Below are positions 1 to 11,353 of a stretch of DNA of 64,000 nucleotides, piece after piece (within the stretch, counting starts at the first letter, position 1; every line of letters begins with the position of its first letter). The notes under the pieces were generated by a model, which was not told where the DNA came from, searched no databases, and worked only from the letters and a program-made list of their open reading frames with translations. Position numbers and translations under genes: made by a program. The DNA is taken from NCBI RefSeq assembly GCF_000321225.1, contig NW_004450403.1, forward strand, positions 522,614 through 586,613. The letters run 5' to 3'. This stretch comes from Odobenus rosmarus divergens (Eukaryota > Chordata > Mammalia > Carnivora > Odobenidae).

Positions 1-731
1 TGGTAGTATTTCTCTTTAAATGGATATAGAGGATCTCCTTATTAAAGCAATCATTTTGCTTGATGGACAAAATAAACCTGGCCCATATGATGAGTGAACT
101 TCACTAACAAGAGTCTCTTTTGAATAAAATGGTAATTCTGTAGTTGTGTTTTTCAAATCATTTTGTTAAGTGTCAAACACTGAATTGATTAACACATGAT
201 AATATATGAAAATTAGGGAGCCAAGATGGATGCCATTGTAAAGCTTTATAAAATTATCAGGGTCTGCAAATTCAGCATTATGTGGTCTTATTGTTTTCAG
301 TTGGAATAAGCAAAGACTACTGAAGCTTAAATCAAATTTAAAAGATACCTGGACTGGGGCATCATTTTAGTATCACTTTTTTTTTTAGAATCCTTAAAAA
401 TACAGCAAATATTGCAGATGGAACCCACACACCCCATCCATTAGTAATCCTGTTATATTCTATCTACTCTGAGATCCCCCTATAATGACAGCAATATAGT
501 TCCTTTTTTTTAAAATCACAAAGGTGGAAAGAGTGGAAAATGGATATCAGTCTACATGAAAATATAGCTCACGTAAGGAACTTCTCCCACGCACACAGAT
601 TGGTGAAAACACATCCCCAGGTCTGGCACTGAGATATAAAAGGTCACCTGATGATCAGCCAAGATTTAAGGAGAACTAACAATAAAAAGGGATAAAAGAT
701 AAACAGAAAAACTATTCATAAAAAGCAAAGG
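1..731. other. AT-rich DNA, no feature recognised
   Basis: No open frame of useful length and no repeat family I can name. Short T and A runs occur near 379 and 506. Probably unique or heavily decayed sequence. Confidence 0.5.
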
Positions 732-745
732 TAAACGGGTGTTAT

Positions 746-922
746 CTTTTTGGTGGGGTGAGGGAGGAGCAGAGGCAGAGGGAGAGGGAGAGGGAGAATC
801 TTAAACAGGCTCCATGCCCAGTGCAGAACCCCACATGGGGCTAAGTCTCGTGACCCTGAGACCATGACCTGAGCCAAAATCAAGAGTCAGATGCTTAACC
901 AACTGAGCCACCCAGGCGCCCC
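746..922 (-). mobile_element. can-SINE (tRNA-Lys-derived SINE), minus strand
   Basis: Read on the minus strand it begins with the standard head (GGGGCGCCTGGGTGGCTCAG) and ends in a CT-rich 3' region; on the plus strand this appears as a GA-rich block followed by CTGAGCCACCCAGGCGCC. The head descends from a tRNA, so it carries a decayed internal RNA polymerase III promoter. A direct repeat of 8 bp or slightly more (GGTGTTAT at 738-745 and 929-936) flanks it and is the likely target-site duplication. Such copies are non-autonomous and are mobilised by the L1 machinery. Confidence 0.93.
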
Positions 923-1152
923 AAAATAGGTGTTATTCTAAATAGAATATTTGGACAGTTCTGAGGGAAAAAAATCAGGAAAGGGACTATCTAAAACTGA
1001 GAAATAACTATTTACCAATTAAGCATACAATTGCCAGAATAAAAATGTAACAGTGGTTTTGGAAAAAAAGAAAAATCTCACGATGTAGAAGGAGTAGAGG
1101 AAGCAACAGAAAGATGAAGAGAAGAACAATAAAACTAAAGAGGGAAAGAGAG

Positions 1153-1515
1153 TGCCGTGGTTTGTATTGTGTCTTCTGAAAGTAAATGTTGGCATTTTCA
1201 CTGTCCACACCTCAGAATGTGACCTTATTTGGAAATAAGGTTGTTGTGGATATAATTAGTTAGAATGAAGTCCTACTGCAGTAGGGTTGTCCTACTCCTA
1301 GGTGACCGCCGCCCTTGTAGGAAGAGAAAGGACACAGAGCGGGGGGCACACAGGGGCAGGCCTGTGATGACAGGCGCGGAGACTGGCGGGGTGTAGCTAT
1401 ACGCCAGGGGACTTCGAGGCCGCTGGCAAATACCAGGAACTGGAAAGGAGAGGGGGAGTCCTTCCCTGGAGCCTTTAGAAGGAGAGCGGCCCTTGAAGAG
1501 TGGCTGGCACGGAGA
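1153..1515 (+). mobile_element. MLT1-type LTR of an ancient MaLR retrotransposon, partial
   Basis: The sequence follows the MLT1 consensus in order: a TG start at 1153, CCTCAGAATGTGACCTTATT near 1210, a diverged middle, the GGACACAGAG block near 1330, and the CTTCCCTGGAGCC block near 1462. The 3' end of the LTR, including the AATAAA region, is missing. It contains no coding sequence. A 14-bp perfect palindrome (CCTACTGCAGTAGG, 272 bases after position 1000) lies inside it. Family assignment is from memory of the consensus. Confidence 0.72.
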
Positions 1516-1519
1516 ATGT

Positions 1520-3230
1520 TGACATAAATGTGGCTACACTGGGCAGATGCAGAGGGATATGGGGAAAGCAACCAAGTAAACCTTCATTGTAGAAAGGTGT
1601 AAAGAGATAATGTCTATAGGACACAATAAAATGGCAGCAGTGTCATCTAGAGAAGTAAAGAAAATAACAGAACAAAGAGTTAAAAGAGTTAAAATTGGCT
1701 ATATTTAAAGAATGAGAAGAGGTGTGGGGCTAGGGGGTGGAGGATATTATTTGTTATTAAAATTTTATTTCCTACTTATTTTTAATCATAAGCATGATTT
1801 TGATTAAAATATTCGTTATACAATACTGCTCTTAAAATATTTATTGTGAAGTACTATTATTACAAATGTTTTGAAAATTAAACTATTCATTGTAAAGGAC
1901 ATGATATTTTTGTCAACTGAACTTGATGCACCTGATTTATGATAGACAAAATAAATTCACATTGAAATATAAATTCTAACATCAAATTTAGACTTCTCTC
2001 AAAGAACAAAAGGAAAGCTTTAGATATTAGGAAGTGTCCTCGAGAACTAGCATCTGCCAGTTTTTGAAGAATTGGATTGTAAGTGGATGACGTGGAGTTC
2101 AGGCTGATTTCCCAGAGACTGATAAGCTGTTTACTTGATTTTTCCCATTTGTCTTGGGCACATGACTACACTATGCTTTTCAGCTTCCCTTACAGAGAGA
2201 TGTGGCTGTGTGAAGAGAACTTTGTCCATCTCCATCTGGACACACAGCACCCTTCACCTTCCCTCACACCCCCACCATGGCTGGACATCAGGCCTGGAGG
2301 CACACCTGGTAATCTTGCGTTGAGGAGAGCAGAGCATCTTCACCAGCCAAATCTCTGACTGGAGCTGATTGGGAAATGTGATTAAGAAAGTGTTGAGAAA
2401 CCGAGAACACACATGGCCATGAAAACTCAACCCAGTGAGAAGATGCACGAGAGGGGGATGGCTTTCTGAGTCAAGCCTGATGGTTTCCAGCCACCATGAA
2501 CTTGAGGCAGAGAGCCTGGAGGACCAGCAAGTGATGGACCAAACCCCCTGCAGAATCTCCTCTCACAACGAACTTCAAGGTGTTTGTCGCCACAGGAACA
2601 GCTAGAAAGGAGATATGGCAGATGTTTACTGTTTTTTTGCTAATGAAACCCCAAGCCTGTGACTAACTGTTGTGACATCAAAACAATATCTGGACACCTA
2701 AACTAGCACCAGCGGGAACTGAACTATGAAATCTGTTCTGTCCCAGGGAAAGCATTCTACTCAATACCCACTAGGATAATTCCAGTAAAGATACTGAGCA
2801 AGGGGGAGTCTCCCGGAGAGGGATGTGGAGGGCAATAGAGAAAACAGAATAGAGAAATTCTACACAGGAAGCAGAATCTGCACCTAATCAAGGACTTCTC
2901 CACCTCCAGGGCAGGGCCTGCCACCACGGCCATGGGACGTTCCTTGTCTTCCACTGTCCCTGGTCTAAGAGGCTCTCCCTGCTTCACAGATGCCCACTGT
3001 TTGTGTTTGGGGAGGGTGTGGGGGGCTTGGTGGGGCAGGATTCTTTTGCCGCCATCTACTCCTGAGTTAGTAAGGGTACTGACGCTAGCCACAGCACATT
3101 TTAATGTAGACCTTTATTCTAGCCGTTACCTTTTCTGAGCAATTATCATAATTTTGATGAAGACACTAAAGGAATATGATTTCCACTGAAGGGTGGTGGA
3201 GGAACAGTCAGTGTTGATGGTGGAAATACG
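1520..3230. other. No gene recognised; AT-rich then mixed sequence
   Basis: Positions 1520-2040 are AT-rich. Positions 2080-3100 are closer to 50% GC and hold only short frames (at most 111 codons), overlapping on both strands with no recognisable protein. I see no splice-flanked exon pattern. Confidence 0.45.
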
Positions 3231-3234
3231 GGCT

Positions 3235-3415
3235 CTCGTCCTGTATCTGGAAAGCACTCGCTGTGGATTGTCTTCACCTGGGCTTGGGACTTAATTTCTT
3301 CATCCATAAAACTGGGAGAGAGTAAGGTACAGAGTTGTTGTGCTCGTGAACTCATCAATAATCAATATACATCACAGTGCTTGGTACAGAGTAGGTACTC
3401 GGGTGGTAGTCACCC
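3235..3415 (+). mobile_element. MIR SINE, plus strand
   Basis: Matches the MIR core and 3' part: GGGCTTGGGACTTAATTTC, then CTTCATCCATAAAACTGGGA, then a tail resembling CAGTGCTTGGTACAGAGTAG. MIRs are ancient tRNA-derived SINEs shared by all mammals. No target-site duplication survives. Confidence 0.75.
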
Positions 3416-3730
3416 ATGAAGGTGAGTGTCTCTACACAAGTCTTGAACTAGAAGAACATCCACCTTGCTTCACAACCAACTCACCCCATAAAATTACATT
3501 CCTCTACCTTGTGGTCCTCTGTCTTCCAGTTTCTAAGCTGCCCAAAGATTTTGCACATGTCTTGTCAATACTGTCTCCTCAGTGCTTTTAGCTCTGCAGG
3601 GTTAGGCTTTCATTTTACATGAATATCTGAGATCTTTAATTACATGTTATCTTAAAGAGCCAACAAGTAATTTTATAAGAGGAATGATAACATATGCATC
3701 GTGCCCCCCAGATGTTTTAAAGCTCTCCAA

Positions 3731-3957
3731 GAGGGCGCCTGGGTGGCTCAGTCGGTTAAGCGACTGCCTTCGGCTCAGGTCATGGTCCTGGAGTCCCAGG
3801 ATCGAGTTCCACATCAGGCTCCCTGCTCAGCGGGGAGTCTGCTTCTCCCTCTGACCCTCTTCCCTCTCAAGCTCTCTCTATCTCATTCTCTCTCTCAAAT
3901 AAATAAATAAAATCTTTAAAAAAAACCTCGCCATACCTCATTAAAAAAAAAAAAAAA
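3731..3957 (+). mobile_element. can-SINE, plus strand, with complete target-site duplication
   Basis: Full-length copy with a near-consensus head (GGCGCCTGGGTGGCTCAG), a B-box-like GGATCGAGTTCC, the CT-rich region, and an AAATAAATAAATAAAATCTTT tail start. A 10-bp perfect duplication, AGCTCTCCAA, lies at 3721-3730 and 3958-3967. The tail is unusual: the first A-run is followed by about 20 bases of non-A sequence (3926-3942) before a second A-run of 16 or more ending at the duplication. Confidence 0.96.
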
Positions 3958-3969
3958 AGCTCTCCAAAA

Positions 3970-5435
3970 AATAGCTACATCCTTGGTCTCAGGCAAGTGT
4001 CTTATCAGTATTTGAATATGACTGTTTACATATTTCTGGGACTTTTCTGTAGAGCTATTAACACCAGTTATTTCTAACATCTATGTTTGTATAATGAGAG
4101 GAAAAAAAGTTTCCTACAGGAGTATTTTTTTTTTTACATACAGAGATACGGTCTGTTGAACTGAGTACCTGTGATAAATATTTTAGCATATATTTTTAAT
4201 TTAATGGTACCTGGATGAGATTTATTTAGTGTAGTATGTGTGTAAAGTGATAAAGCACATATACTGGGATAAATTAACAGATAAACTGCTTAATTTGATT
4301 AAAAATAAAAAATATTAACACGCCTATGATGTCAATACATTTCGTAGAATCTAAGATGGAAATAGTTGACTCAGCTTTCTTTCTGTTCACATTACATCCT
4401 CATATTATCACATAATAAACTAGAGGTTGTCTATAGTTCCACTATTACTTAGACATATAGTCAAAGTCTTATAAAATTGAGGTTTTGCTATAGGCAACTT
4501 CAGGCTACTCTGTAATTAAGTTGGTACATTAAGTGATATACTTCAGATTTTTCACCAAAAATGTTTTCCATCTGACAGCTCTTAATAAGTCAAAATGTAT
4601 TAGTTTAACCAATTGAGTTTTTATTCAAAAAAAAATAAAACTTCTTTAGAGATCCTTTTGGAGAGTTTTGCATTCAGTATATAATGTAGGGTTTGGATTT
4701 CTTAAAAAACTGGGCATAGGGAAAGCAATTATGCTTTTAGGTAAAGCCCTACTGGGAATGAGGTTTAGTTGGGAGGACCATCATTGCTCACAGCCTGAAG
4801 ATTTTGTCACTGATGTTCCTACATAAATATTTCAGACGGTACTTGCTATCCTCATGACAATGGTGATCGCTTCCACCGCTCTAACTTCCTGGTTCAGGTC
4901 CTGGCCCTTGAGGCCTGGCAGGGGTGTGGGGAGCTGGGGGCCATGGCCCACCTCCAGGGATGCAGTGCTCAGACACTGATGGATGAGGACACACTTACTC
5001 AGTGGAAATTTCCAGACAACTCTCCTGATTTCTATAGGTCTTGGCTTCCCTGTCCTTAAATGGGGGACAAGGAAAAGGAGGCATGTAGGTGACAGGTGAC
5101 ACAAAGATTGGTCCCACCTGTGGCGCAACGCAATTCCCTGAAGGTGCCACACAGGAGGGGAAATTCAAAATTGCTTAAAATTTATCTCAATACTTTCAAG
5201 ACATCAGACACATTATACTTAATATTCCCCATCATGCAGAACAGAGTAAATAATAATAATAAATTCCACACAGCCCAGCAAGGCCTGAAACAGAAAAGGA
5301 ACACAAAAAAATGTCAGGTCCCTCCCTGTCACTTTTATTTCCCCTTTTATGTCAAATATTTGACTTGGTTTGTAAACTTTTAGATGTAATGCTTACATCT
5401 CCACCCTGCAAAGGCATACAGGGCTATAATATAAA
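3970..5435. other. AT-rich DNA, no gene recognised
   Basis: Mostly AT-rich with short poly-T and poly-A runs. A slightly GC-richer part at 4830-5160 contains opposed short frames without recognisable similarity. No repeat family identified with confidence. Confidence 0.45.
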
Positions 5436-5500
5436 ATTTCCATGCTTTCCTAACAGTGTCTGCACATAATAGATGTTCAATAAGTTAATAAATAATAAAT
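5436..5500 (+). mobile_element. MIR or L2 3' end fragment
   Basis: CAGTGTCTGCACATAATAGA followed by TGTTCAATAAGTTAATAAAT resembles the shared 3' end of MIR and L2 elements. Too short to choose between them. Confidence 0.4.
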
Positions 5501-5799
5501 AACCTGCCCCATCTGTATTCACTCATCACAGTCTCCAGCTACAAGCATCCTCCACTTTGGGGCTCACGCTTCCCAGACTCCTGATCACCAACACCGGTGC
5601 TTCCCCCAGAACTCCCTCGCGAGCATGGTTCCTCTGGCCACTGTCTCTGTCCTTCCAGGTGTCCACCAGAGTTTGAACCCTGTGAAGGCCCCCACCCCTC
5701 CACTGTCCCGTTTCCCTTGATCAGTTTCCTTCCCCCCTCATTGCCCATGGTTTTATGGTTTTGTCCCGTCCACCACTGCAGGCCCTGCAGACACCCCAT

Positions 5800-5965
5800 G
5801 TCCCCTGCTCCCCACGCCTGGCAGACACCCTCATCTCCCTTGGCCCTCCCAGTGGTCACCCCATCTCCCCCGACACTCTCGGTGGGTGTCCCCATCTCCC
5901 CTGGCCCTCCCGGGGGACACCCCAGACACCCCCATCTCCCCCAACCCTCCCAGTGTGTCTCACCT
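5800..5965. repeat. Degenerate C-rich minisatellite, about 33-37 bp period
   Basis: Four to five imperfect units, each containing CACCCCATCTCCC or a close variant followed by CTCCCAGTG or CTCCCGGGG, between about 5822 and 5965. The block sits in a C/T-rich interval (5520-6060), which is why overlapping frames stay open on both strands here; that openness is compositional and not evidence for a gene. Confidence 0.65.
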
Positions 5966-7375
5966 GGCAGCGGCGCCCAGCGCCAACAGGAAAGGAGCCT
6001 ATCCTACCCCAGGTCTGGGGGATTCTTTTCTGTTCCTTAGCAAATACTCTTTCTGAATCTTCAGTGTGATCCTGTCACAACTTTGCTGGATCCCCTGTGC
6101 TGTCAAGTCCCAGCCCCTAACCTATTCCAGTCCTTCTCAGCTGATGGCATCATCTCACACCTTTTTTGGGAAAATAGAAGCAATCAGAAGTGTACTTTTT
6201 CTTATTAGTATCTCAAAGCCCACAACCCTCCTCATACCCCTAACCACATATACTCTTCTTGGTGGGTACAGAAGAAGTTGCTTCTCTCCGCTTTTCTAAA
6301 AGCAAATAATTATTTAACCCTTATTTCCCCCTTTTTAATGAAAAAATCTTTATTCCCTACTTATCAGTTCTCTCTTTCTACAGGACATTTGTCATCACCA
6401 TAAAATTAATTCCACCCTTTAAATTAATCCTTTGTTCTCCTAAGCCATCGTTCATTTTTGATTCTCCTCATTCACAGAAGAAATTCTCTACAGTATATTT
6501 AGATGTTTCTCTCCACATTTCTACCTGTCAGTCAATCTTCTGATGTGGGTTCTATCCCTATCAGATTACATAAGAGAGGTGAAATTGAATGGGCAAAACT
6601 CTGCCCTCACCCTAAGTGGCCTGGCAAAGGTACCCAACACCCGTCTAATTAAAACAGTTTTTTCCCTGGGGAATTGATAACGCCAAACTCCCCTGGTCCT
6701 GTCCCTGCTTCACCGGACACTTCTTGGTCTTCACTGTGGCTTTCTTTTTCTAGCAGAACTTGAAATGTTGAAGCACCCAGAGCTCCTTCCCAGACAGACT
6801 TCTGTTCCTCCTCTGTTCCCCACCCCCACTGGGCTCACGGGGTCTTTGGCGATGCAGACAATATGCTCCTGGTGCTGCTTCCGGTGGTCATTCTCCCTGT
6901 GTCCGCTGCTGAGCTCCCCTCCGTGCATGCCACTGCCCCATCTGTACCTTGATGGCATTGACCAGCAAAGCCACCCCCTCCTCAAAAACAACGTTTTAAA
7001 CACTGATTTCTGGATTCAATTCTTTTCCCACACTGTATTGAAAATGTTCTCCCCCCACATTTGCCACCTGACACAAATGTAGAAGTCACGCTGTTTATGT
7101 CCCCAGCTCTCTCCTCGTCTGGCCACAGGCTGAAGGAAGCCGTGTCAGGCAGCCACCCCCAGCATCTCCCTGCCCCCCGCTCCCTGAATTCCTGCAGTAG
7201 CTCTTTCCCTTTATTCTTCAGATCTAGGGGTGCAGATGCCTTCAGCTGATTCAGTCCCTGAGATGCTTCCGCTTTCTTGTCGATTTTTTTGACCCTGACT
7301 TTACTCCCATAAACAGCACCTTCAGTAAGTGACTCATTGACCAATGCATGTCATTTGTGTCCTGCTGGTGCCCTG
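5966..7375. other. C/T-rich sequence, possible decayed L2, no gene recognised
   Basis: The plus strand is strongly pyrimidine-rich with several 90-120 codon frames on both strands, none recognisable. The style resembles the 3' half of an old L2 element on the plus strand, but I could not match specific landmarks. Confidence 0.35.
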
Positions 7376-7379
7376 ATTG

Positions 7380-7620
7380 ATATAATGAGAAATTGAGGCC
7401 CAGTGACGTGGTTTATCTTCTAGTTAGGTGGATAGAACAGGACTTGATTTTTTTATAATGATGATTCTGAATTATTATTTTCCAGATGAAGAATCTGAAG
7501 ATCAGATAGTCTAGCCAAGGTTAGAGAGCTAATCATTTGCATTCTATATTTCTTATTGAAGACTAGGAACAGAAACTACATATCTCCCACTGCACCACAC
7601 AACCTCCTTAGGGCTAGTGT
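7380..7620 (-). mobile_element. MIR-like fragments, minus strand (weak)
   Basis: Two pieces resemble the reverse complement of the MIR core: GAGAAATTGAGGCCCAGTGA near 7387 and TTTTCCAGATGAAGAATCTG near 7480 followed by AGCCAAGG and AGAGCTAAT. Both are strongly decayed. Confidence 0.4.
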
Positions 7621-7715
7621 TCTTATCTTGCATTTTTCAATATGATTTCAGATGAATGAATTCTTGTTAAATTTTATTATAAGGTAAAGTTGCTTGTGGT
7701 TCTGAGCCTATAACC

Positions 7716-7928
7716 CAGTGGTCAGCAGATTACAACCCATGGGTCAAATCTGGCCCAGCACTTGTTCTGGGAAATAAGGTTTTATTGGCACACATGTACA
7801 TTCATTCATTTATGTATTGTCTGCTGTTTTTGCACTTCCATAGCAGAAATGAGTAGTTGTGACAGAGGCCCACAAAACCTAAAATACTTACTTTTAACTC
7901 TTTACAGAAAAGGTATGCTGACTCCTAG
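7716..7928 (-). mobile_element. Non-autonomous hAT-Charlie DNA transposon (MER58-like)
   Basis: About 213 bp that begins with a CAGTGGTCAGCAG terminus and ends with the inverted partner ATGCTGACTCCTAG. The interior follows a mammal-wide element seen in reverse: GGTCAAATCTGGCCCAGCA, then ATAAGGTTTTATTGGCACAC, then TATTGTCTGCTGTTTTTGCA. It has no coding capacity. The hAT class is clear from the termini; the MER58 name is from memory. Confidence 0.72.
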
Positions 7929-7929
7929 T

Positions 7930-8760
7930 ATGTCTCATATGACTTTTCTATTTCATGTAACACAGAAATGAAATACTGGGAAATAATAACAAACTTACAG
8001 AAATCTGGGGGTCAGGTTATGCCCTTTTGTCAAATGTAAACAGTTTAGGCCTTTCTGCTGCTCCCATCTTCCACCCCTACTTTTGTGTACAATCCTATTA
8101 TAGGGCAGAGCTAGATCATTCGTGTAGCTTCATGGCATTTTCCCAACAAGTGCAGATGCAGCAACCCATTGGTGTGGCTTTCCAAGTGAGACAAATGTTG
8201 ACCATCATAAATATATTGGGGAGGCAAGATATTGCAGTCGAGAGCTTAAATTAGACATGATTTCAGTTGAAAGAGAATTTGACCAGGAGTTCTTTTATTT
8301 TTAAAATTGTAATCTTCTATGCTTGCTGAGTCTTCCAGTTTTCCACTGTGAAAGGTGAGTAAGACATGGCCCAGGGTTCTGTTTCCAAAACCCAAGCCGC
8401 TGTTTCGGTCAAGTTAAAAAAGAAAAACAGAGAGGGAGAGACAGAATTAATGTGGCCATTAGATTACATTTAGAGTCGAAGAAAAGGGATCTCCATCGTG
8501 GTTTATTTAGGACAGATTAGTTATTGAGAACTTCATTGAGTAACTTGTTTTGTTTTGTTTTGATGTCCTGTATGTTTGTCTTGTTTTGTTTATGTCCCTC
8601 AACTCCTTTATAGAATTAGAAATAAATGAGGAAATTAATAAATATGAATTGTAAAGCTCGTTTTTAGGCTGTGTTAATATCCTTTCATCAAACAATCAAG
8701 TGGGTGCTCCCCAGGTCAAAACAGACCACCCTCAGTCTGCTTCAGAGTCCCCCCAAAGGT
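7930..8760. other. No feature recognised
   Basis: Mixed unique-looking sequence with a purine-rich patch near 8416-8446 and TTTTG-type short repeats near 8545-8590. No frame above 75 codons. Confidence 0.45.
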
Positions 8761-8775
8761 AAGAGCTTTATTCTT

Positions 8776-8939
8776 TTTTTTTAAATAATTTTTATTGTTA
8801 TGTTAATCACCATACATTACATCATTAGTTTTTGATGTAGTGTTCCATGATTCATTGTTTGTGCATAACACCCAGTGCTCCACGCAGAACGTGCCCCCCT
8901 CAACACCCATCACCAGGCTAACCCATCCCCCCACCCCCC
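8776..8939 (-). mobile_element. L1 3' end (carnivoran L1), minus strand, 5'-truncated, with 15-bp TSD
   Basis: A 164-bp piece of the L1 3' UTR in reverse: an A-tail read as T-run, then GTTATGTTAATCACCATACA and GTGCATAACACCCAGTGCTC. A perfect 15-bp target-site duplication, AAGAGCTTTATTCTT, lies at 8761-8775 and 8940-8954. The insertion is therefore a typical severely 5'-truncated event primed at the A-tail end. Confidence 0.96.
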
Positions 8940-9032
8940 AAGAGCTTTATTCTTAACACCCATTTTTCAAACTTTGTATTTGACATAACACGAATAAACA
9001 CTGTCTCTCATCTGTCTTTACGAGGGACTGTC

Positions 9033-9058
9033 TTTTTTTTTTTTTTTTTTTTTTTTTT
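9033..9058. repeat. T homopolymer of 26
   Basis: Uninterrupted run of 26 T on the plus strand. It is the longest homopolymer I noticed and could be the A-tail of a minus-strand retroposed sequence to its right. Confidence 0.9.
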
Positions 9059-9310
9059 ACCAGAATGATATTTTCTCTCAGAGGGATGGGTGGCGGATGG
9101 AGATGTGTTACTGTTTCCTACTCCTCCGAATGATGTACCTGTGCCGCTTCTGACAATAGAAACCACCAGCAAACCCACAGAAACCCCTGTGTCTGCATCT
9201 GCTAGGAGGCCCACTTGGAATATACAGTTTCCAGAAATCAGCTTTAATTGTGGGCCTCCAGTGAATAGAGTCAATTTCCATGACTGTAGGGCCTCTCAGG
9301 CAATATAATA
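9059..9310 (-). other. Possible poly(A)-tailed retroposed fragment, source unknown
   Basis: On the minus strand this 250-bp, GC-richer segment ends directly in the A26 tail, as a retrocopy of an mRNA 3' end or a SINE would. The minus strand has an open frame across it that runs into the A-tail as lysines, but I do not recognise the protein. Only a weak 6-bp direct repeat (GACTGT) flanks it. It could equally be unique DNA next to an expanded T-run. Confidence 0.3.
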
Positions 9311-9404
9311 AAATAAGTCATCAACAGACTTGACATTATCCTTTAACTATTAACTCCAAATTACATATTGTAACAATAAAATGGCAAGGTGGAAAGAGAA
9401 AGCT

Positions 9405-9585
9405 CTCTAGTGAAAAGATACGTGTTTAAATTCTATTGTTAATATTTAGTGGATGTGCTACATTGGGCAAATCACTTCACATCTCTGAAGTATACTTTAA
9501 ATTTCTCACCACCAAATGATAATAACCCATAAGCTTGTTATGGGAAACAGATCATACAGTATATCAAAAGTGTTTTGTAAAATAG
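9405..9585 (+). mobile_element. MIR SINE, plus strand
   Basis: The MIR order is visible: TTGGGCAAATCACTTCACAT, then a CTCTGAAG..TTTCTCACCA block, then AATGATAATAACCCATAAGC. Diverged, no TSD. Confidence 0.65.
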
Positions 9586-9594
9586 AAAACCGTA

Positions 9595-10020
9595 TTGTAT
9601 TAGATCAAGGAAGGAATAAATCAACTTTATTATGAAAATTGCGTATGTTTATGTTTAAAAAAAAATAACATTCAGCCATACAATAGATCATACAGCACAG
9701 AAAGGGTATCTTCTTCTTACCCCTGGGGGGACTTCGGCCATCAACACCTTCCCAGAAACTTCTCTCTACCAAAGATAATCTTTTGTCAGAGATATGATTT
9801 GCCAGATGTTGGCTATGCTTTGATTAATACAACTTAAGTAGGGCAGTATTTTGCCATTTTATAAAATGCATTTGTTATTAATAAAATCCTTCCCAAATGA
9901 AAGGCATTAAAATTTATGCACTTTTTCAGTTAAGGAAAGGAATTCAATAGGACTCTGTTTATGATTTGGTTTCTTATGACTCTATAAATAGTTATTACAT
10001 AGTTAATGAATCAACAAGTA
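9595..10020. other. AT-rich DNA, no feature recognised
   Basis: No frame of note and no identifiable repeat. Confidence 0.45.
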
Positions 10021-10026
10021 CACGAG

Positions 10027-10470
10027 TGTGGTAGGCAGAATTGCAGTCCCCCGAAGATACAAAGGTGGGTGAAGACAGCAGATCGAATTAAGGTTGCTAG
10101 TTGCCAGACCTTAAAATAAGGAGATTAGCCTGGATTATCCCAGTGGGTCTGCTGTGATAATAAGGATCTTTACAGGTGAAAGGGGGCAACAGAGAACAGT
10201 CAGTGCCAAACGATGTGATGTTAAGATTCAGTTGGCTATGTTGGGCTTTGAAGATGGAAGCAGGCCATGAGCCAAGGAATGCAGGTAGCGTCTAGAGTCT
10301 GGAAAAGGCAAGAGAATGGATTCTTCCTGCAGCCTCTAGAAAGCAATGCACCCATTGGGCACCTTGGTTTTAGCCCAGTGACATCCATGTCAGATATCTG
10401 ATCTATATGACTGTAAGACACTCTGTTTCGTTGTTTTTTTCCAGCAGCCCTAGGCAATGAATACACTGAG
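10027..10470 (+). mobile_element. MLT1-type MaLR LTR, plus strand, near full length
   Basis: Starts TGTGGTAGGCAGAATTGCAG and follows the MLT1 layout: GCCTGGATTATCCCAGTGGG at about 10130, GCCAAGGAATGCAGG near 10270, TTCTTCCTGCAGCCTCTAGA near 10321, then CAGCAGCCCTAGGCAATGAA at 10443. The U5-like end with a diverged polyadenylation region is at the right. No internal retroviral sequence is attached, so it is a solo LTR. Confidence 0.75.
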
Positions 10471-10474
10471 TTAC

Positions 10475-11195
10475 GTGAATATTAAGTATCTAAATACCAC
10501 GAAAATCTTAGAAATGTGATAAAACAAAAAGAAAATGCAATAGTTAAAATCAGCTATGTTTGAGTGAAAAGTCAGCGAAGCCTCCCCTTTGCAACAATTT
10601 TCTGTCTTGACTTACTTAGTTTGGCACTTTCTATATTCTCCTGCCTCTGATTATTCTTTCTCTCATTCCTCCTGTTTTTTCTGGCCCTGTACCTGGAAAT
10701 ATCTTCTATCCACTTCTCAGCTCTGTGCCTTTTCTCTTCATGGCTGTCCTGTTCCATTTTCAAGTCTTGCACAACCCCTTCCATCTTGATGAACGGAACC
10801 ATGGACCCCCAGCCCTGCTACTGTTCTCAGATTGAATTCTAACTTTTCCAACCACCTGTGGGCTACCTCTTCCCCACCACCCCCAGTCTACTTTGTGAGT
10901 CTCTGGAAGCAAAAATTCAATATGCCCTAAGTTAAAGCCTCAACCCCTCCTCTCTGTGTATCTTTGTACTTCGAAGTCTCAGGAACACCTTGATCCTCCA
11001 AATTATTACCCCCAAATCTCAGTGCTTTGCAATTTGTCCTTCCATGCCTAATCAGCCACTAAATCACACTCTTGCAAATTCTCAAATGACACTCATTTAT
11101 TTTCTATTTTAAGTTTCCACCAGCAAGGCTTTGTTTCAGCTGGACTTCCTGCCTTCTGTCGCATCCTAATCAGTGCTATACTCTAAGTCCAGTAT
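10475..11195. other. Pyrimidine-rich, probably ancient L2-like, no gene
   Basis: The plus strand is C/T-rich from 10570 to 11180. A 76-codon minus-strand frame (10572-10802) rich in Lys, Arg and Glu is a by-product of that composition. Confidence 0.35.
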
Positions 11196-11335
11196 AATTA
11201 GGAAAGCATCATTGTTCTTTAGTCACCAGACCTTCATGGGTTGCCCATTGCCCTGCAGATGAAAAGCCAGCTCCTCACAGTGACATCCCCATTTCTATAA
11301 TTTTGAGCTAGCATCTTTTTCCATATTTGTCTCCA
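11196..11335 (+). mobile_element. L2 LINE fragment, plus strand
   Basis: GGGTTGCCCATTGCCCTGCA followed by GATGAAAAGCCAGCTCCTCA matches the L2 segment upstream of its 3' end (cattgcc..aggataaagtccaaactcct). Diverged. Confidence 0.55.
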
Positions 11336-11353
11336 ATTACTTTCTTGGCGCAT

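Noticed and set aside
3731..3957. tRNA gene from the can-SINE head
   Set aside because: The head derives from a tRNA but has no intact cloverleaf or acceptor stem; the same applies to all 17 can-SINE copies.
5539..6069. 147-codon plus and 118-codon minus frames, Pro/His and Gly-rich
   Set aside because: Opposed frames in a C-rich minisatellite; compositional openness only.
9008..9274. 88-codon minus frame ending in a lysine run
   Set aside because: The lysines are the A26 tract; the rest has no recognisable similarity. Kept only as a possible retrocopy fragment.
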